Positions 19,356 through 28,821 of a stretch of DNA of 64,000 nt are shown one piece after another. Source of the stretch: Shinella granuli (lineage in GTDB: Bacteria; Pseudomonadota; Alphaproteobacteria; Rhizobiales; Rhizobiaceae); the NCBI RefSeq assembly GCF_004341885.1, contig NZ_SLVX01000006.1:124001-188000 (forward strand), read 5' to 3'. The notes under the pieces were generated by a model. It worked only from the letters and a program-made list of their open reading frames with translations, did not search any database and had not been told where the DNA came from. Numbering within the stretch: the stretch's first letter is position 1; every line of letters begins with the position of its first letter. The translations under genes and the position numbers were made by a program.

Positions 19356-20090
19356 ATGTCCAAGGCTGAGACCATTTCCGGCATCCTCTTCGACAAGGAC
19401 GGGACGCTGCTCGACTATGCCAAGAGCTGGGTGCCGGTGAACTACGAGCTTGCCCGCATCGCCGCCGCCGGCGACGAGGCGCTGGCCCGCACGCTGCTTC
19501 TGGCCGGCGGCATGGACCCCGACACCGGCTATGTCACGCCCGACAGCCTGCTGGCCGCCGGCAACACGGTGGAGATCGCCGAGGGCATGGTCGCGGCCGG
19601 CGCGCCCTTCACGGTGGAGGCGCTGGCGACCCATTTCGACGGCCTCTTCGCCAATTCGGCGCAGCTTGCCGTCGCCGTCACGGACCTTGCGCAGTTCTTC
19701 GCCACCATGCATGCCCGCGGCTACTGGCTCGGCGTCGCCTCCAGCGACAACGAGGCCTCGATCCGCGCGACGGCGAAGCGCTTCGGCTTCGAGGGCTACC
19801 TGCATTATGTCGCCGGTTACGACAGCGGCTTCGGCACCAAGCCGCAGCCGGGCATGGTGCTCGGCTTCTGCGCCGCGACGGGCCTTGCGCCGCACCAGGT
19901 CGCCGTCGTCGGCGACAACAACCACGACATGCATATGGGCCGCAATGCCGGCGCGGGCCTCAACGTCGCGGTGCTGACGGGCACCGGCTCGCGGGAATCG
20001 CTTTCGGACGCCTCGGATTATTGCCTTGCCGACATCACCGAGCTCGTCCCGCTCCTCCCCGAGGCGGCCATCGCGCGTCCGGTGGCGTGA
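19356..20090 (+). CDS. HAD-superfamily phosphatase (phosphoglycolate-phosphatase-like)
   Basis: This 244-residue haloacid-dehalogenase-type hydrolase has motif I as ILFDKDGTLLDY near residue 10, motif II as GVASSDNEAS near residue 128, motif III Lys in GTKPQPGMVL and motif IV as VAVVGDNNHDMHMG near residue 186. A helical cap domain lies between motifs I and II. It sits between waaA and lpxK, so its substrate might belong to lipid A or Kdo metabolism. Sequence alone points only to a generic small-molecule phosphatase such as Gph. Confidence 0.85.
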   Translation: MSKAETISGILFDKDGTLLDYAKSWVPVNYELARIAAAGDEALARTLLLAGGMDPDTGYVTPDSLLAAGNTVEIAEGMVAAGAPFTVEALATHFDGLFANSAQLAVAVTDLAQFFATMHARGYWLGVASSDNEASIRATAKRFGFEGYLHYVAGYDSGFGTKPQPGMVLGFCAATGLAPHQVAVVGDNNHDMHMGRNAGAGLNVAVLTGTGSRESLSDASDYCLADITELVPLLPEAAIARPVA

Positions 20091-20421
20091 GCGGGTTGAG
20101 CTACCCCCCTCTGCCCTGCCGGCCATCTCCCCCTCAAGGGGGGAGATTGGATGGAGCAGCGCTCTGCGCGTCTTTAACGTCGCGAATTGAGCGAGGTTCA
20201 CGCCGCTTGTCGATCTCCCCCCTTGAGGGGGAGATGCCCGGCAGGGCAGAGGGGGGTATGCGCCCATGTGATGACCTCTCGATCATTCACAGGCGATCGC
20301 TCCCCCTTTGCGGCGATAGGCTGCTACTGCGAACCGCACGCTCACAATCCCCCCGGTTGATTTTCCTCAACTTCTCGCGTTTGCTGCAAGGAGCCGGGTC
20401 GGGATGCCCGCGGGGGACGGA
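20091..20421. other. Intergenic region before lpxK
   Basis: This 331-base stretch holds the long palindromic repeat (20104-20256) and then about 165 bases without a recognisable gene. A ribosome-binding-like AAGGAG lies at 20390, and in-frame ATGs for lpxK occur at 20404 and 20422. Confidence 0.5.
20104..20256. repeat. Long palindromic intergenic repeat, copy 2
   Basis: This is the same element as at 13395-13546: CCCCCCTCTGCCCTGCCGG at the left edge, its complement ending in GAGGGGGG at the right edge, and CTCAAGG-centred small palindromes inside both arms. The middle, from GGATGGAG on, is clearly related to that of copy 1, so the two share a common ancestor and not only their arms. Confidence 0.9.
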
Positions 20422-21483
20422 ATGGTAAGTGAAGCGCCGCCTTTCTGGTGGACGAAGCCTGACTGGCGGGCCTATGCGCTCTGGCCGGTCTCGCGCCTTT
20501 ACGGCCTGATCGCCGGCCGGCGCATGCGCAAGGGCCGCCGTGCCGAGGTGGCCGTGCCCGTCATCTGCGTCGGCAACTTCACCGTCGGCGGGGCCGGCAA
20601 GACGCCGACGGCGATCGCGCTCGCCCGCGCCGCCAAGGCGCGGGGCCTCAAGCCCGGCTTCCTCTCGCGCGGCTATGGCGGCTCGCTCGACGTGACCACC
20701 GTCGTCGATCCGCACCATCACCGCGCCCGCGCCGTCGGCGACGAACCGCTGCTGCTCGCCCGCGAGGCGCTGACCGTGATTTCGCGCCGGCGTGTCAAGG
20801 GCGCGCGCAGGCTGGTGGAGGAGGGCGCCGACCTTATCATCATGGACGACGGCTTCCAGAGCGCGCAGCTCACCTTCGACTATGCGCTGCTCGTCATCGA
20901 CAGCCGCCGCGGCATCGGCAACGGCCATCTCGTGCCGGGCGGGCCGGTGCGCGCGCCGCTTGCCGAGCAGATGCGCCAGGCGAACGCGCTTCTGGCGATC
21001 GGCAACGGCAACGCCGCCGACGCGCTGATCCGCCAGGCGGCGCGGGCCGGCAAGGCGATCCACTCCGCCACCCTCGTCACCGTCGGCGCGGAAGACCTCG
21101 CCGACAAGGTCGTCATGGCCTGGTCGGGCATTGCCGACAACGAGAAGTTCTTCCGCACCGTCACAGAGACGGGCGCGCATCTCTACGTGACGCGCAGCTT
21201 CCCCGACCACCATCACCTCTCCGAGGACGAGGTCGCGGAACTCCTCGACCACGCCGAAGGCGTCGGCTACCAGCTCGTCACCACGGCGAAGGACAGCGTT
21301 CGCCTTGCCGGCGAGCACGGCCGCGCGCAGGAGCTGAAGGAAAAGAGCCGGGTGATCGAGGTGGAAATCCGCTTCGACGATCCCAAGGGCCCGGACGCGA
21401 TCATCGATGCGGCGATTGTCAGCGCAAGGCGGCGCAAGCTGCACCGCCTGGCCGCGAAAGAGCGGGAAGGGGGTAGGCATTAG
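20422..21483 (+). CDS. lpxK: Tetraacyldisaccharide 4'-kinase
   Basis: LpxK phosphorylates the 4' position of the lipid A disaccharide at the inner membrane. The 353-residue product has the Walker A loop [17 protein letters not shown] near residue 50, the Walker B-like [10 protein letters not shown] near residue 138 and the family start EAPPFWW followed by a hydrophobic segment. ATG 20422 is preferred because it gives [13 protein letters not shown] 20404 is also possible, since AAGGAG lies ten bases before it. Together with waaA it makes this a lipid A/Kdo locus. Confidence 0.94.
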   Translation: MVSEAPPFWWTKPDWRAYALWPVSRLYGLIAGRRMRKGRRAEVAVPVICVGNFTVGGAGKTPTAIALARAAKARGLKPGFLSRGYGGSLDVTTVVDPHHHRARAVGDEPLLLAREALTVISRRRVKGARRLVEEGADLIIMDDGFQSAQLTFDYALLVIDSRRGIGNGHLVPGGPVRAPLAEQMRQANALLAIGNGNAADALIRQAARAGKAIHSATLVTVGAEDLADKVVMAWSGIADNEKFFRTVTETGAHLYVTRSFPDHHHLSEDEVAELLDHAEGVGYQLVTTAKDSVRLAGEHGRAQELKEKSRVIEVEIRFDDPKGPDAIIDAAIVSARRRKLHRLAAKEREGGRH

Positions 21484-21530
21484 GCAATAGAGCCAATAGG
21501 GAATTGACGCTACCGCGTCCCCAGTCAGTC

Positions 21531-21803
<273 letters not shown>

Positions 21804-21942
21804 CGATCTCAATATCCGTCTCATTGAGGGGTCACGCGCCGACCGCGCGGTCAATATCGTGCCATATCCCGGCAAGGGTGAAAATTCCAGCCTTTTTGCC
21901 GCACACGCGGCCGGCTGCGGGCAAGCAAGGCATGTTCCCGCC

Positions 21943-22048
21943 TAAAGCGCGTCGCGATCTTCCGATTCGCTCCTTGCGCTTTCGGTCGTTGATTTTTCGC
22001 ATGGCGTTATCGCCAAACCGCTGCACACCTTTGCGCGACATGCTCTAG
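21943..22048. repeat. Rhizobial-type intergenic repeat ending in GACATGCTCTAG
   Basis: The segment starts TAAAGCGCGTCGCGATCTT, passes through GATTTTTCGCATGGCGTTAT and CCAAACCGCTGCACACC, and ends GCGACATGCTCTAG. From memory, very similar sequences recur between genes in Rhizobium-group genomes. The last bases supply the TAG stop codon of mutL, so the repeat is fused to the end of that gene. The identification rests on recall, not on a search. Confidence 0.6.
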
Positions 22049-23850
22049 CTCCGCCCGAACAGCCGCTCGATGTCGGAAAGCTTGAGCTCGATATAGGTTG
22101 GCCGGCCGTGGTTGCACTGGCCGGAGCCGGGCGTCGCCTCCATCTGGCGCAGGAGCGCGTTCATCTCCTCCGGCCGCATGCGCCGGCCCGAGCGCACCGA
22201 GCCATGGCAGGCCATGGTCGCCGCCAGATATTCCAGCTTGTTCTTCAGCCCGCTGGCGGTGTCCCATTCGGCTAGTTCGTCGGCAAGCTGGCGCACGAGC
22301 CCGGCCGCGTCCATCTCGCCGAGCATGGCCGGCGTCTCGCGGATGGCGACGGCACCCGGCCCGAAGCGCTCGATGCCGAGGCCGAGGCGGGCGAACTCCT
22401 CCGCATGGGAGACCAGCCGGTCGCAATCGTCCTCGGGCAGGTCGACGATCTCGGGGATGAGCAGGGCCTGCGCCGGCACCGGCCGGGCATGGAGGGCGTT
22501 GCGCATCGCCTCGAAGACCAGCCGCTCATGCGCCGCATGCTGGTCGACGATGACGAGCCCGTCCTCGGTCTGCGCGACGATGTAGTTCTCGTGCAGCTGC
22601 GCGCGTGCCGCGCCGAGCGGATGGCGCTGCGGCTCCTCGTCCCGCGGCGTGGTGGAGGGAGGGGCGAAGGCCGGTTCGCTGCGCGCCGAGGGCGCGGCGA
22701 AATCGGCAAAGCCGGCCTGCCTCTCGCTGAAATGCGGCGCCGCGGCGCCCGCCGTCTCGAAGGGGCGATAGGGCGAGGCTGCCGGGCTCCAGGGCGTCTG
22801 CGGGCGCTGCGTCTCCGGCCGGAAGGCACGCATCAGGCCGGCCGCGCCGGTCGTTGCCGCCCGGTCGCCCTCGCGGGCGAGCGCCTCGCGGATCGCGCCG
22901 ATGATGAGGCCGCGCACCAGGCCCGGATCGCGGAAGCGCACGTCGGATTTCGCCGGATGCACGTTGACGTCGACGAGCGCCGGGTCGATCTCGATCGCCA
23001 GCACCGCCACGGGATAGCGCCCATGCGGGATGGTCTCGGCATAGGCGGCGCGCAGCGCCGCCCAGATCAGCTTGTCCTGCACCGGCCGGCCGTTGACGAA
23101 GGCGAACTGGTTGAGGCTGTTGCCGCGGTTGAAGGTCGGCACGCCGGCAAAGCCGGTGAGCCGGACGCCCTCGCGCGCCGCATCGATCTCGATGGCATTG
23201 TCACGGAAATCGCGGCCGAGCACCTGCGCGATACGGGCAAGCCTGTCGCTGCCCGTCGCGGGAAATTCCAGCGTCGTGCGGTCGGAGCCCGACAGCACGA
23301 AGCGCACCTGCGGAAAGGCGATCGCCATGCGCCGCACCACGTCGGAAATGGCGGAGGCCTCCGCCTTCTCGCTCTTCAGGAATTTTAGGCGGGCGGGCGT
23401 TGCGAAGAACAGGTCGCGCACCTCGACGACGGTGCCGCGGTTGGCGGCGGCCGGCCGAACCGGCGCCACCTTGCCGCCGGTCACGCTGATCTCGGCGCCC
23501 TCGCCGGCCTCCGCCGTGCGGCTGAGCAGCGAGAGCTTCGCCACGGACCCGATGGAGGGCAGCGCCTCGCCGCGGAAACCCAGCGTGCGGATGTCGAGCA
23601 GATCCTTGTCGAGCTTCGAGGTGCAATGGCGGCGGATCGCCAGTTCCAGGTCGGCGGGCGCCATGCCGCTGCCATTGTCGGTGACGCGCAGCAAGGTCTT
23701 GCCGCCGCCGGCCGTTGCGATCTCGATGCGCGTCGCGCCCGCGTCCAGCGCGTTCTCGATCAGCTCCTTGGCAGCGCTTGCCGGCCGTTCGATCACCTCG
23801 CCTGCGGCAATCTGGTTGATGAGGGTTTCGGAAAGCTGCCTGATCGTCAT
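22045..23850 (-). CDS. mutL: DNA mismatch repair protein MutL (endonuclease type)
   Basis: MutL couples mismatch recognition by MutS to strand removal. The 601-residue product has the GHKL ATPase motifs [13 protein letters not shown] (near residue 36), DNGSGM and [11 protein letters not shown] proline/alanine-rich linker spans about 330-430. The C-terminal domain carries an intact endonuclease motif, [12 protein letters not shown], plus ACHGSV and CNHGRPT, as in species without MutH. The start is at the ATG beginning [17 protein letters not shown]; upstream codons lack family similarity. Its stop lies within an intergenic repeat. Confidence 0.96.
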   Translation of the reverse strand: MTIRQLSETLINQIAAGEVIERPASAAKELIENALDAGATRIEIATAGGGKTLLRVTDNGSGMAPADLELAIRRHCTSKLDKDLLDIRTLGFRGEALPSIGSVAKLSLLSRTAEAGEGAEISVTGGKVAPVRPAAANRGTVVEVRDLFFATPARLKFLKSEKAEASAISDVVRRMAIAFPQVRFVLSGSDRTTLEFPATGSDRLARIAQVLGRDFRDNAIEIDAAREGVRLTGFAGVPTFNRGNSLNQFAFVNGRPVQDKLIWAALRAAYAETIPHGRYPVAVLAIEIDPALVDVNVHPAKSDVRFRDPGLVRGLIIGAIREALAREGDRAATTGAAGLMRAFRPETQRPQTPWSPAASPYRPFETAGAAAPHFSERQAGFADFAAPSARSEPAFAPPSTTPRDEEPQRHPLGAARAQLHENYIVAQTEDGLVIVDQHAAHERLVFEAMRNALHARPVPAQALLIPEIVDLPEDDCDRLVSHAEEFARLGLGIERFGPGAVAIRETPAMLGEMDAAGLVRQLADELAEWDTASGLKNKLEYLAATMACHGSVRSGRRMRPEEMNALLRQMEATPGSGQCNHGRPTYIELKLSDIERLFGRS

Positions 23851-23936
23851 GCCGCCATTTTCGCGGATTCGGCGGGGCCTTGGAAGGGGCAAGTTGGCTT
23901 ATCCCGCCTTGCGGGCGCAGGGCGGCCGCAAATCGT

Positions 23937-23952
23937 TTAATCAGGCTTTAAT
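23937..23952 (+). promoter_or_regulatory. Near-consensus CtrA box
   Basis: TTAA, seven bases, TTAAT: this differs from the CtrA full site (TTAA-N7-TTAAC) only in the last base. It lies between mutL and the PAS/receiver gene, 165 bases before the latter's ATG. It is a motif match in AT-rich intergenic DNA, so chance is possible. Confidence 0.35.
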
Positions 23953-24116
23953 AAAATGCTGCCAACGTGCGCGGAGGTTTGTATGAACACAAGCCGGCCG
24001 GTTTCCCGGTGGACAATTTCAGCGTCGCTGGCCGCTGTCATTCCCCTCTGTCCGAAGGTGCAGGACGCACCGATCAGCATGTGTCCGGGAATGCCAGACA
24101 GGCGAGGTCTGCCACT

Positions 24117-25856
24117 ATGAATGATGTAGCGTCGCCAGACGCGAACATCCGGCTGGGTATGTTTGAGGCCGCGTGCGATATCCTCGCCGCCGCCGTGATC
24201 GTCTACGACAAGAACGATTGCCTCGTCTTTGCAAGCCGCCAGGTCCTGCGCTACTTTCCCATTCCCGCCGATACGCTGAAAGCGGGCACGCGGCTGCGCG
24301 ACGTGCTCGGCGCCATCTTCGACAGCGGCGTGCGCTACGGCATTCCGGCCGATCAGCGCCACAAGGCCGTCAACCGCGAGGAGTGGATTTCCACCCGCAT
24401 CTCGGCCCACTGGCGCGAGCAGCACGACGCCGTCGAGCGGCTCGGCCGCGACCGCTGGATCCATTTCCGCAAGCGCCGCCTGCCGAGCGGCTACAATGTC
24501 ACCACGCTGGTCGACGTCTCCGAGCAGAAGAAGCAGGAAGAGCAGTGGCGCTCGGATCTCGAACGCATCGCGCTGACAGAGGAGATCCTGGAGACCCTGC
24601 CGTCGCCGGTCGTCATCAAGGACCGCAACTTCACCTATATCGCCGCCAACAGGGCCTTCTGCGCGATCTACAATGCCAATGCAGACGGCATTCTCGGCCG
24701 CTCGGTCTGGGACCTCGCGGATGCGGAAAATGCCGAGCGCATCGAGCGGTCCGACCGTACGGTGCTGGAAACGGGCGAGCCCTACAGCGTGCCGGAGCAT
24801 GTCATCCGCGCCGACGGCTCCGATCTCTACGCCATCACCCGGAAATACCGCATCGGCGCGCCGGGCCACCATGCCATCGTCACGGTCATGGAGGACGTGA
24901 CCGCGCTCGTTGCCGGCAACAGGGCGATGTCGGATGACGGCGACGTGTTGCTCAGCGTGCCCGGTGGCTTCGTGGAGGCACAGAACTGCTTCGATCCGGT
25001 GCGCGACGCGGAGCGCCGGCTGCTGCTCGAACAGTTGAACGGCGAGGAGCTGCGGGCGCTGGCCGGCAGGCGCGCCTTGATCGCCACGCCCAATCCGCGC
25101 ATCGAGGAGATCCTGGTCGGCGAATTCCGGGCGCGCGGGGCGGATTGCTGCGCGGTGCGCAGCGTCCACGAGCACGACGCCTTCCTCGCCCTTGCCGCCC
25201 GCCAGGGGATTTCGATCGCCCTCGTGGTGATCGACGACAACCTGCCGGACCACGAGCGCATCCTTTCCAACGAGCACGGCATCGCCACGCGGGTGATCGC
25301 GCCCGACGGCATCGGCCCGGATTTCATGCGCACGCTCGCCGAGGAACACGAACTGCTCTCGCAGAACGCCTCGCCGCTCGGCGACATCCTCACGCCGGTG
25401 TCGCTGTCGGACGACTGGTACATCGCGACGGACATTTCCGTCATGTTGCCGGGCGCCGTCGGCGATATCGAGGTGCTCGTGGCCGAGGACAACCAGATCA
25501 ACCAGTTCGTCTTCTCGCAGATCCTCGAAGGCATGGGCATCTCGCACCGCATCGCCGAGAACGGCGAGGAGGCGGTGATGCTCTGGCGCAAGCACCAGCC
25601 GCGCCTCGTGCTGATGGACATTTCCATGCCCGTGATGAACGGCATCGACGCGGCGATGGAGATCCGCGAGGCGGAGAAGCTGACGGGCACCCACACGCCC
25701 ATCGTCGCCGTCACCGCCCAGGCGCTCAATGTCGACATGCAGAACTGCATGGAGGCCGGCATGGACGATTACATCACCAAGCCGGTCAGCCCCGACATGA
25801 TCGAAGCGATCTATCGCCGCTACGCCGCCAAGCAACCGGAGAAATCTGTCGCGTAA
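24117..25856 (+). CDS. PAS-PAS-receiver signalling protein lacking a histidine kinase core
   Basis: The 579-residue protein has a PAS-like domain at about 15-135, a second PAS at about 150-270 (LPSPVVIKDRNFTYIAANRAF), a degenerate receiver-like domain at about 315-420 (ALVVIDDNLPD) and a full receiver at about 448-575. The full receiver has the acidic pair VAEDNQIN, phospho-acceptor Asp501 in LMDISMPV, Thr in AVTAQ and Lys in YITKPVS. No H-box or HATPase motifs occur; only about 45 residues separate PAS2 from the pseudo-receiver. It looks like a hybrid kinase that lost its kinase core. The start is at ATG 24117. A GGDEF-EAL gene follows 140 bases later. Confidence 0.85.
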   Translation: MNDVASPDANIRLGMFEAACDILAAAVIVYDKNDCLVFASRQVLRYFPIPADTLKAGTRLRDVLGAIFDSGVRYGIPADQRHKAVNREEWISTRISAHWREQHDAVERLGRDRWIHFRKRRLPSGYNVTTLVDVSEQKKQEEQWRSDLERIALTEEILETLPSPVVIKDRNFTYIAANRAFCAIYNANADGILGRSVWDLADAENAERIERSDRTVLETGEPYSVPEHVIRADGSDLYAITRKYRIGAPGHHAIVTVMEDVTALVAGNRAMSDDGDVLLSVPGGFVEAQNCFDPVRDAERRLLLEQLNGEELRALAGRRALIATPNPRIEEILVGEFRARGADCCAVRSVHEHDAFLALAARQGISIALVVIDDNLPDHERILSNEHGIATRVIAPDGIGPDFMRTLAEEHELLSQNASPLGDILTPVSLSDDWYIATDISVMLPGAVGDIEVLVAEDNQINQFVFSQILEGMGISHRIAENGEEAVMLWRKHQPRLVLMDISMPVMNGIDAAMEIREAEKLTGTHTPIVAVTAQALNVDMQNCMEAGMDDYITKPVSPDMIEAIYRRYAAKQPEKSVA

Positions 25857-25996
25857 GTTGAACCGGACCGGTCAACTCCCCAGAATTGGGGAGGGCGGTG
25901 GGCAGGAGTGACGATCGTTTGCTATGTTTTTGTTAACGGTCATGCCTCATCGTGGAACCATCCTCGGAGGTCGCGTGCAAGTACGGGAAATCATTG

Positions 25997-27352
25997 ATGA
26001 AGTCTGCTGAACCTGCAGCGCTGGATGTTTCCCAGACTGACCTCCATGCCATGGCCTATACGGACCCGCTCACCGGGCTCGGCAACCTCTACCGGCTGCG
26101 CGACAAGGTGCGCCAGATCGCCAAGGAGCGCGAGGAGGACCCGGCGCCCTTCGCTATCGGCATCGCCAATCTCGACGGCTTCAAGCCGATCAACGACCTT
26201 TTCGGCCCGCGCGCGGGCGACGAGATCCTCTGCCAGGTCGCCCATCGCCTGAAGGCCTGCGTTCCCGACGGCGCCACCGTCACCCGCCACGGCGGCGACG
26301 AGTTCGCCTTCGTGCTGCCGCTGGTCTTCGAGCGCAAGGGCGCGGAGAAGATCGGCCAGATGCTGCGCGAGGTCCTGTCCGCCCCCTTCGACCTGGGCGA
26401 CCGCAACGTGCGCCTTTCGGCCTCCTTCGGCTTTGCCATCTTCCCCTTTGCCGGCGAGGACTTCACCGAGCTTCTGAAGAGCGCGGATACGGCCCTCTAT
26501 CGCTCCAAGCGCCGCGGCCGCGGGCAGATCACCGTCTATTCCCAGGAAATCGCCCAGGAGATGAAGCGCGCCACGCAGCTCGAGCAGGCGCTGCGCAATG
26601 CCATCATCGCCAATGAGGTGGACGTGCATTTCCAGCCGATCGTCAGCCTGCGCGACGACACGGTCGTCGGCTTCGAGGCCCTGGCGCGCTGGTGCGATGC
26701 CGATCTCGGCTATGTCTCGCCCGCCACCTTCGTGCCGCTTGCCGAGGAGCGCGGCTTCATCGACGCGCTGTCCGACACGCTGCTGCGCAAGGCGGCCGAG
26801 ACGGCGCTGTCCTGGCCGAAGGAACTCTTCCTCTCCTTCAACCTCTCCTCCGCCCAGCTTATGGACCCGAAGACCGCCTTCAACACGCTGGCTATCCTCA
26901 ACCGCGTCGGGCTCGATCCGCGCCGGCTGGAGCTGGAGATCACCGAGACCGCGGTGATGACGGATGCCGACACGGCGCAGAAGATCGTCGGGGAACTGCG
27001 CGCGGCGGGCGTGCGCATCTCGCTCGACGATTTCGGCACCGGCCAGTCGAGCCTCGGGCGCCTGCGCGATTTCACCTTCGACAAGGTGAAGATCGACCGC
27101 GCCTTCGTCTCGCGCATTTCCAACGACAAGGCCTCCGAGCACATCATCAAGGCGATCGTCGCCATGTGCGAGGGCCTCGACCTTGCCGTCGTCGCCGAAG
27201 GCATCGAGGACTTCTCCGAGGCGCTGAAGCTGAAGGCGCTCGGCTGTGGCATGGGGCAGGGCTATTTCTACGGCAAGCCGCAGGATGCCGTCGCCACCAT
27301 GCGCTACCTGTCCGATCGCTATGTCAGCGTCGAGGGCCGGGCCGTCGGCTGA
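25997..27352 (+). CDS. GGDEF-EAL cyclic-di-GMP protein
   Basis: The 451-residue cytoplasmic protein combines a diguanylate cyclase-type domain with a phosphodiesterase-type domain. The GGDEF motif is intact at residues 99-103 and no RxxD inhibitory site precedes it. The EAL motif is intact at 227-229, with NLSS, EITET, DDFGTG, KVKIDRAF, EGIED and the final GQGYFYGKP all present, so the EAL domain should hydrolyse c-di-GMP. No membrane segment or extra sensor is present. ATG 25997 is chosen; a GTG 45 bases upstream is possible. A CTCCCC/GGGGAG hairpin at 25876-25893 separates it from the PAS/receiver gene. Confidence 0.92.
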   Translation: MKSAEPAALDVSQTDLHAMAYTDPLTGLGNLYRLRDKVRQIAKEREEDPAPFAIGIANLDGFKPINDLFGPRAGDEILCQVAHRLKACVPDGATVTRHGGDEFAFVLPLVFERKGAEKIGQMLREVLSAPFDLGDRNVRLSASFGFAIFPFAGEDFTELLKSADTALYRSKRRGRGQITVYSQEIAQEMKRATQLEQALRNAIIANEVDVHFQPIVSLRDDTVVGFEALARWCDADLGYVSPATFVPLAEERGFIDALSDTLLRKAAETALSWPKELFLSFNLSSAQLMDPKTAFNTLAILNRVGLDPRRLELEITETAVMTDADTAQKIVGELRAAGVRISLDDFGTGQSSLGRLRDFTFDKVKIDRAFVSRISNDKASEHIIKAIVAMCEGLDLAVVAEGIEDFSEALKLKALGCGMGQGYFYGKPQDAVATMRYLSDRYVSVEGRAVG

Positions 27353-27467
27353 AGCCCTGTCTCCCGATGGGCCACATCGTTAAAATTGCAGGCATCTGTT
27401 TAGCCGGATGGCAAACAACCTCCGGTATGGTCGGCTCCAGAGTGAATGTTCGTGAGGGGAGCCACGG

Positions 27468-27803
27468 ATGACGACCATCAAGGAAATGCCCGTCAGGGCG
27501 AACAGCCGTTCCAGGGTGCGCATTTTCGCGACCGTGCGGGTGATGCACCAGTCGACGCGGGCGCGCGTCATCGACCTTTCCCCGACGGGCATGGCCTTCG
27601 ATGTGGAAAAGCCCATCCAGGCCATGGCCGGCCAATTGGTGACGGTCGAGAGCGAGGAACTGGGCAGGCTCAGCGGCACGGTGCGCTGGTATTCCAACGG
27701 CCGCCTCGGCATCGAATACAAGCTGTCGACCAACGCGCTCGCGCAGATCACCTCCTATTTCCGCTTCTTCCACGAAGAGGTGCGGCCGGTCCTGCGCCGC
27801 TGA
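27468..27803 (+). CDS. PilZ-domain protein (predicted c-di-GMP receptor)
   Basis: The 111-residue protein is a stand-alone PilZ domain. The c-di-GMP-binding residues are present: RSRVR near residue 14 (RxxxR) and DLSPTGMAF near residue 38 (D/NxSxxG). It lies 115 bases after the GGDEF-EAL gene on the same strand, so enzyme and receptor may act in one pathway. GAGGGGAG precedes the ATG. Its output target is not visible. It ends three bases from the convergent LysR gene. Confidence 0.9.
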   Translation: MTTIKEMPVRANSRSRVRIFATVRVMHQSTRARVIDLSPTGMAFDVEKPIQAMAGQLVTVESEELGRLSGTVRWYSNGRLGIEYKLSTNALAQITSYFRFFHEEVRPVLRR

Positions 27804-27806
27804 GGT

Positions 27807-28733
27807 TCAGGCCTCGCCGCTCCGGCCCAGCCGGCCTTCCTCCAGCAGCCAGTCCCGCACCCGCCGGGCCGGGCCGTTGAGCTCGCGCGAACGCGGCCAG
27901 ACGACGTAGAAGGCGTCGTCCGTCTTCAGCACATGGCCGCCGACGGTGACGAGCGCGCCCGAGCGCACCTGCCCGTCGATGAGGTGCCGCCAGCCGAGCG
28001 CGACGCCTTCCCCCGCCAGCACCGCCTGGATCACCAGAACATAATCGTTGATGGCGAGCCGGCGCGCCTGCGCCGGATAGCGCACGCCGGCGCTGGCGAA
28101 CCATTCCGGCCAGTCGCAGGCCGCCCGCACCGGCTCCTCCAGGTGGATGAGCGGCAGTTTCAAGAGTTCTTCCGGCGTTCCCGGATATCCGCGGCTTTCG
28201 ACGAAGGCGGGGCTCGCCACAACCGTGATCACCTCCGGCGCCAGCAGCGCGGCATGGTAGCGCGGCCATTTCGCCGGATCGCCGCCGCGAATGCCGAGCG
28301 GGATCGGTTCCTCGTCGAGGTCGAGGTCGCGCACGCTGGTCTGGATGCGCAGGTCGATATCGGGAAGGTCGGCGCGCAGCTTGGCGAGCCGCGGCAGCAT
28401 CCACATCGAGGCGAAGGCGGTGGAGGCGGCCAGCGTCACATTCGCCTCCCGCCCCTTGGCACGAATGTCCTCCGCCGATTTCTGGATGCGCGACAGGCCG
28501 AGCGTCACGTCGGCATGGAAGCGCTCGCCGGCATCGGTCAGCTCCACGGCGCGGTGGATGCGGTGGAAGAGCGCCACGCCGAGCTGTTCCTCAAGGTTGC
28601 GCACCGCGTAGGAGACGGCCGCCTGCGTCATGCCGAGCTCGGCGGCCGCGCGGGTAAAATTCTGGTGCCGCCCGGCGGCCTCGAAGATGATGAGGCTGGA
28701 GGCGGAGGGGAGCAGGCGGCGCAGGGTTTCCAT
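27807..28733 (-). CDS. LysR-family transcriptional regulator (GcvA-like)
   Basis: The 308-residue protein has an N-terminal winged helix-turn-helix (residues 13-72; FTRAAAELGMTQAAVSYAVRNLEEQLGVALFHR) and a periplasmic-binding-like effector domain from about 95. The sequence of the helix-turn-helix and the VELTDAGERF segment fit the GcvA/amidase-type subgroup. It is divergent from the MttB-family gene with 88 bases between the starts, which suggests it controls that gene. A CTTA-N9-TAAG palindrome lies in the gap. The inducer is unknown; a methylated amine or betaine would be logical. Confidence 0.9.
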   Translation of the reverse strand: METLRRLLPSASSLIIFEAAGRHQNFTRAAAELGMTQAAVSYAVRNLEEQLGVALFHRIHRAVELTDAGERFHADVTLGLSRIQKSAEDIRAKGREANVTLAASTAFASMWMLPRLAKLRADLPDIDLRIQTSVRDLDLDEEPIPLGIRGGDPAKWPRYHAALLAPEVITVVASPAFVESRGYPGTPEELLKLPLIHLEEPVRAACDWPEWFASAGVRYPAQARRLAINDYVLVIQAVLAGEGVALGWRHLIDGQVRSGALVTVGGHVLKTDDAFYVVWPRSRELNGPARRVRDWLLEEGRLGRSGEA

Positions 28734-28741
28734 AAATACAG

Positions 28742-28758
28742 CTTATAGTCTTCGTAAG
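28742..28758. promoter_or_regulatory. Candidate LysR binding site
   Basis: CTTA, nine bases, TAAG, containing a T-N11-A core, lies in the 88-base gap between the divergent LysR and MttB-family genes. This is the expected place and form of a LysR-type site. Only motif and position support it. Confidence 0.4.
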
Positions 28759-28821
28759 TTTTTTCCAGCGTCACAAGGCGTGCAATCACGCTTAGCCTCG
28801 CTCAGGATTATGGAGGCGGCA

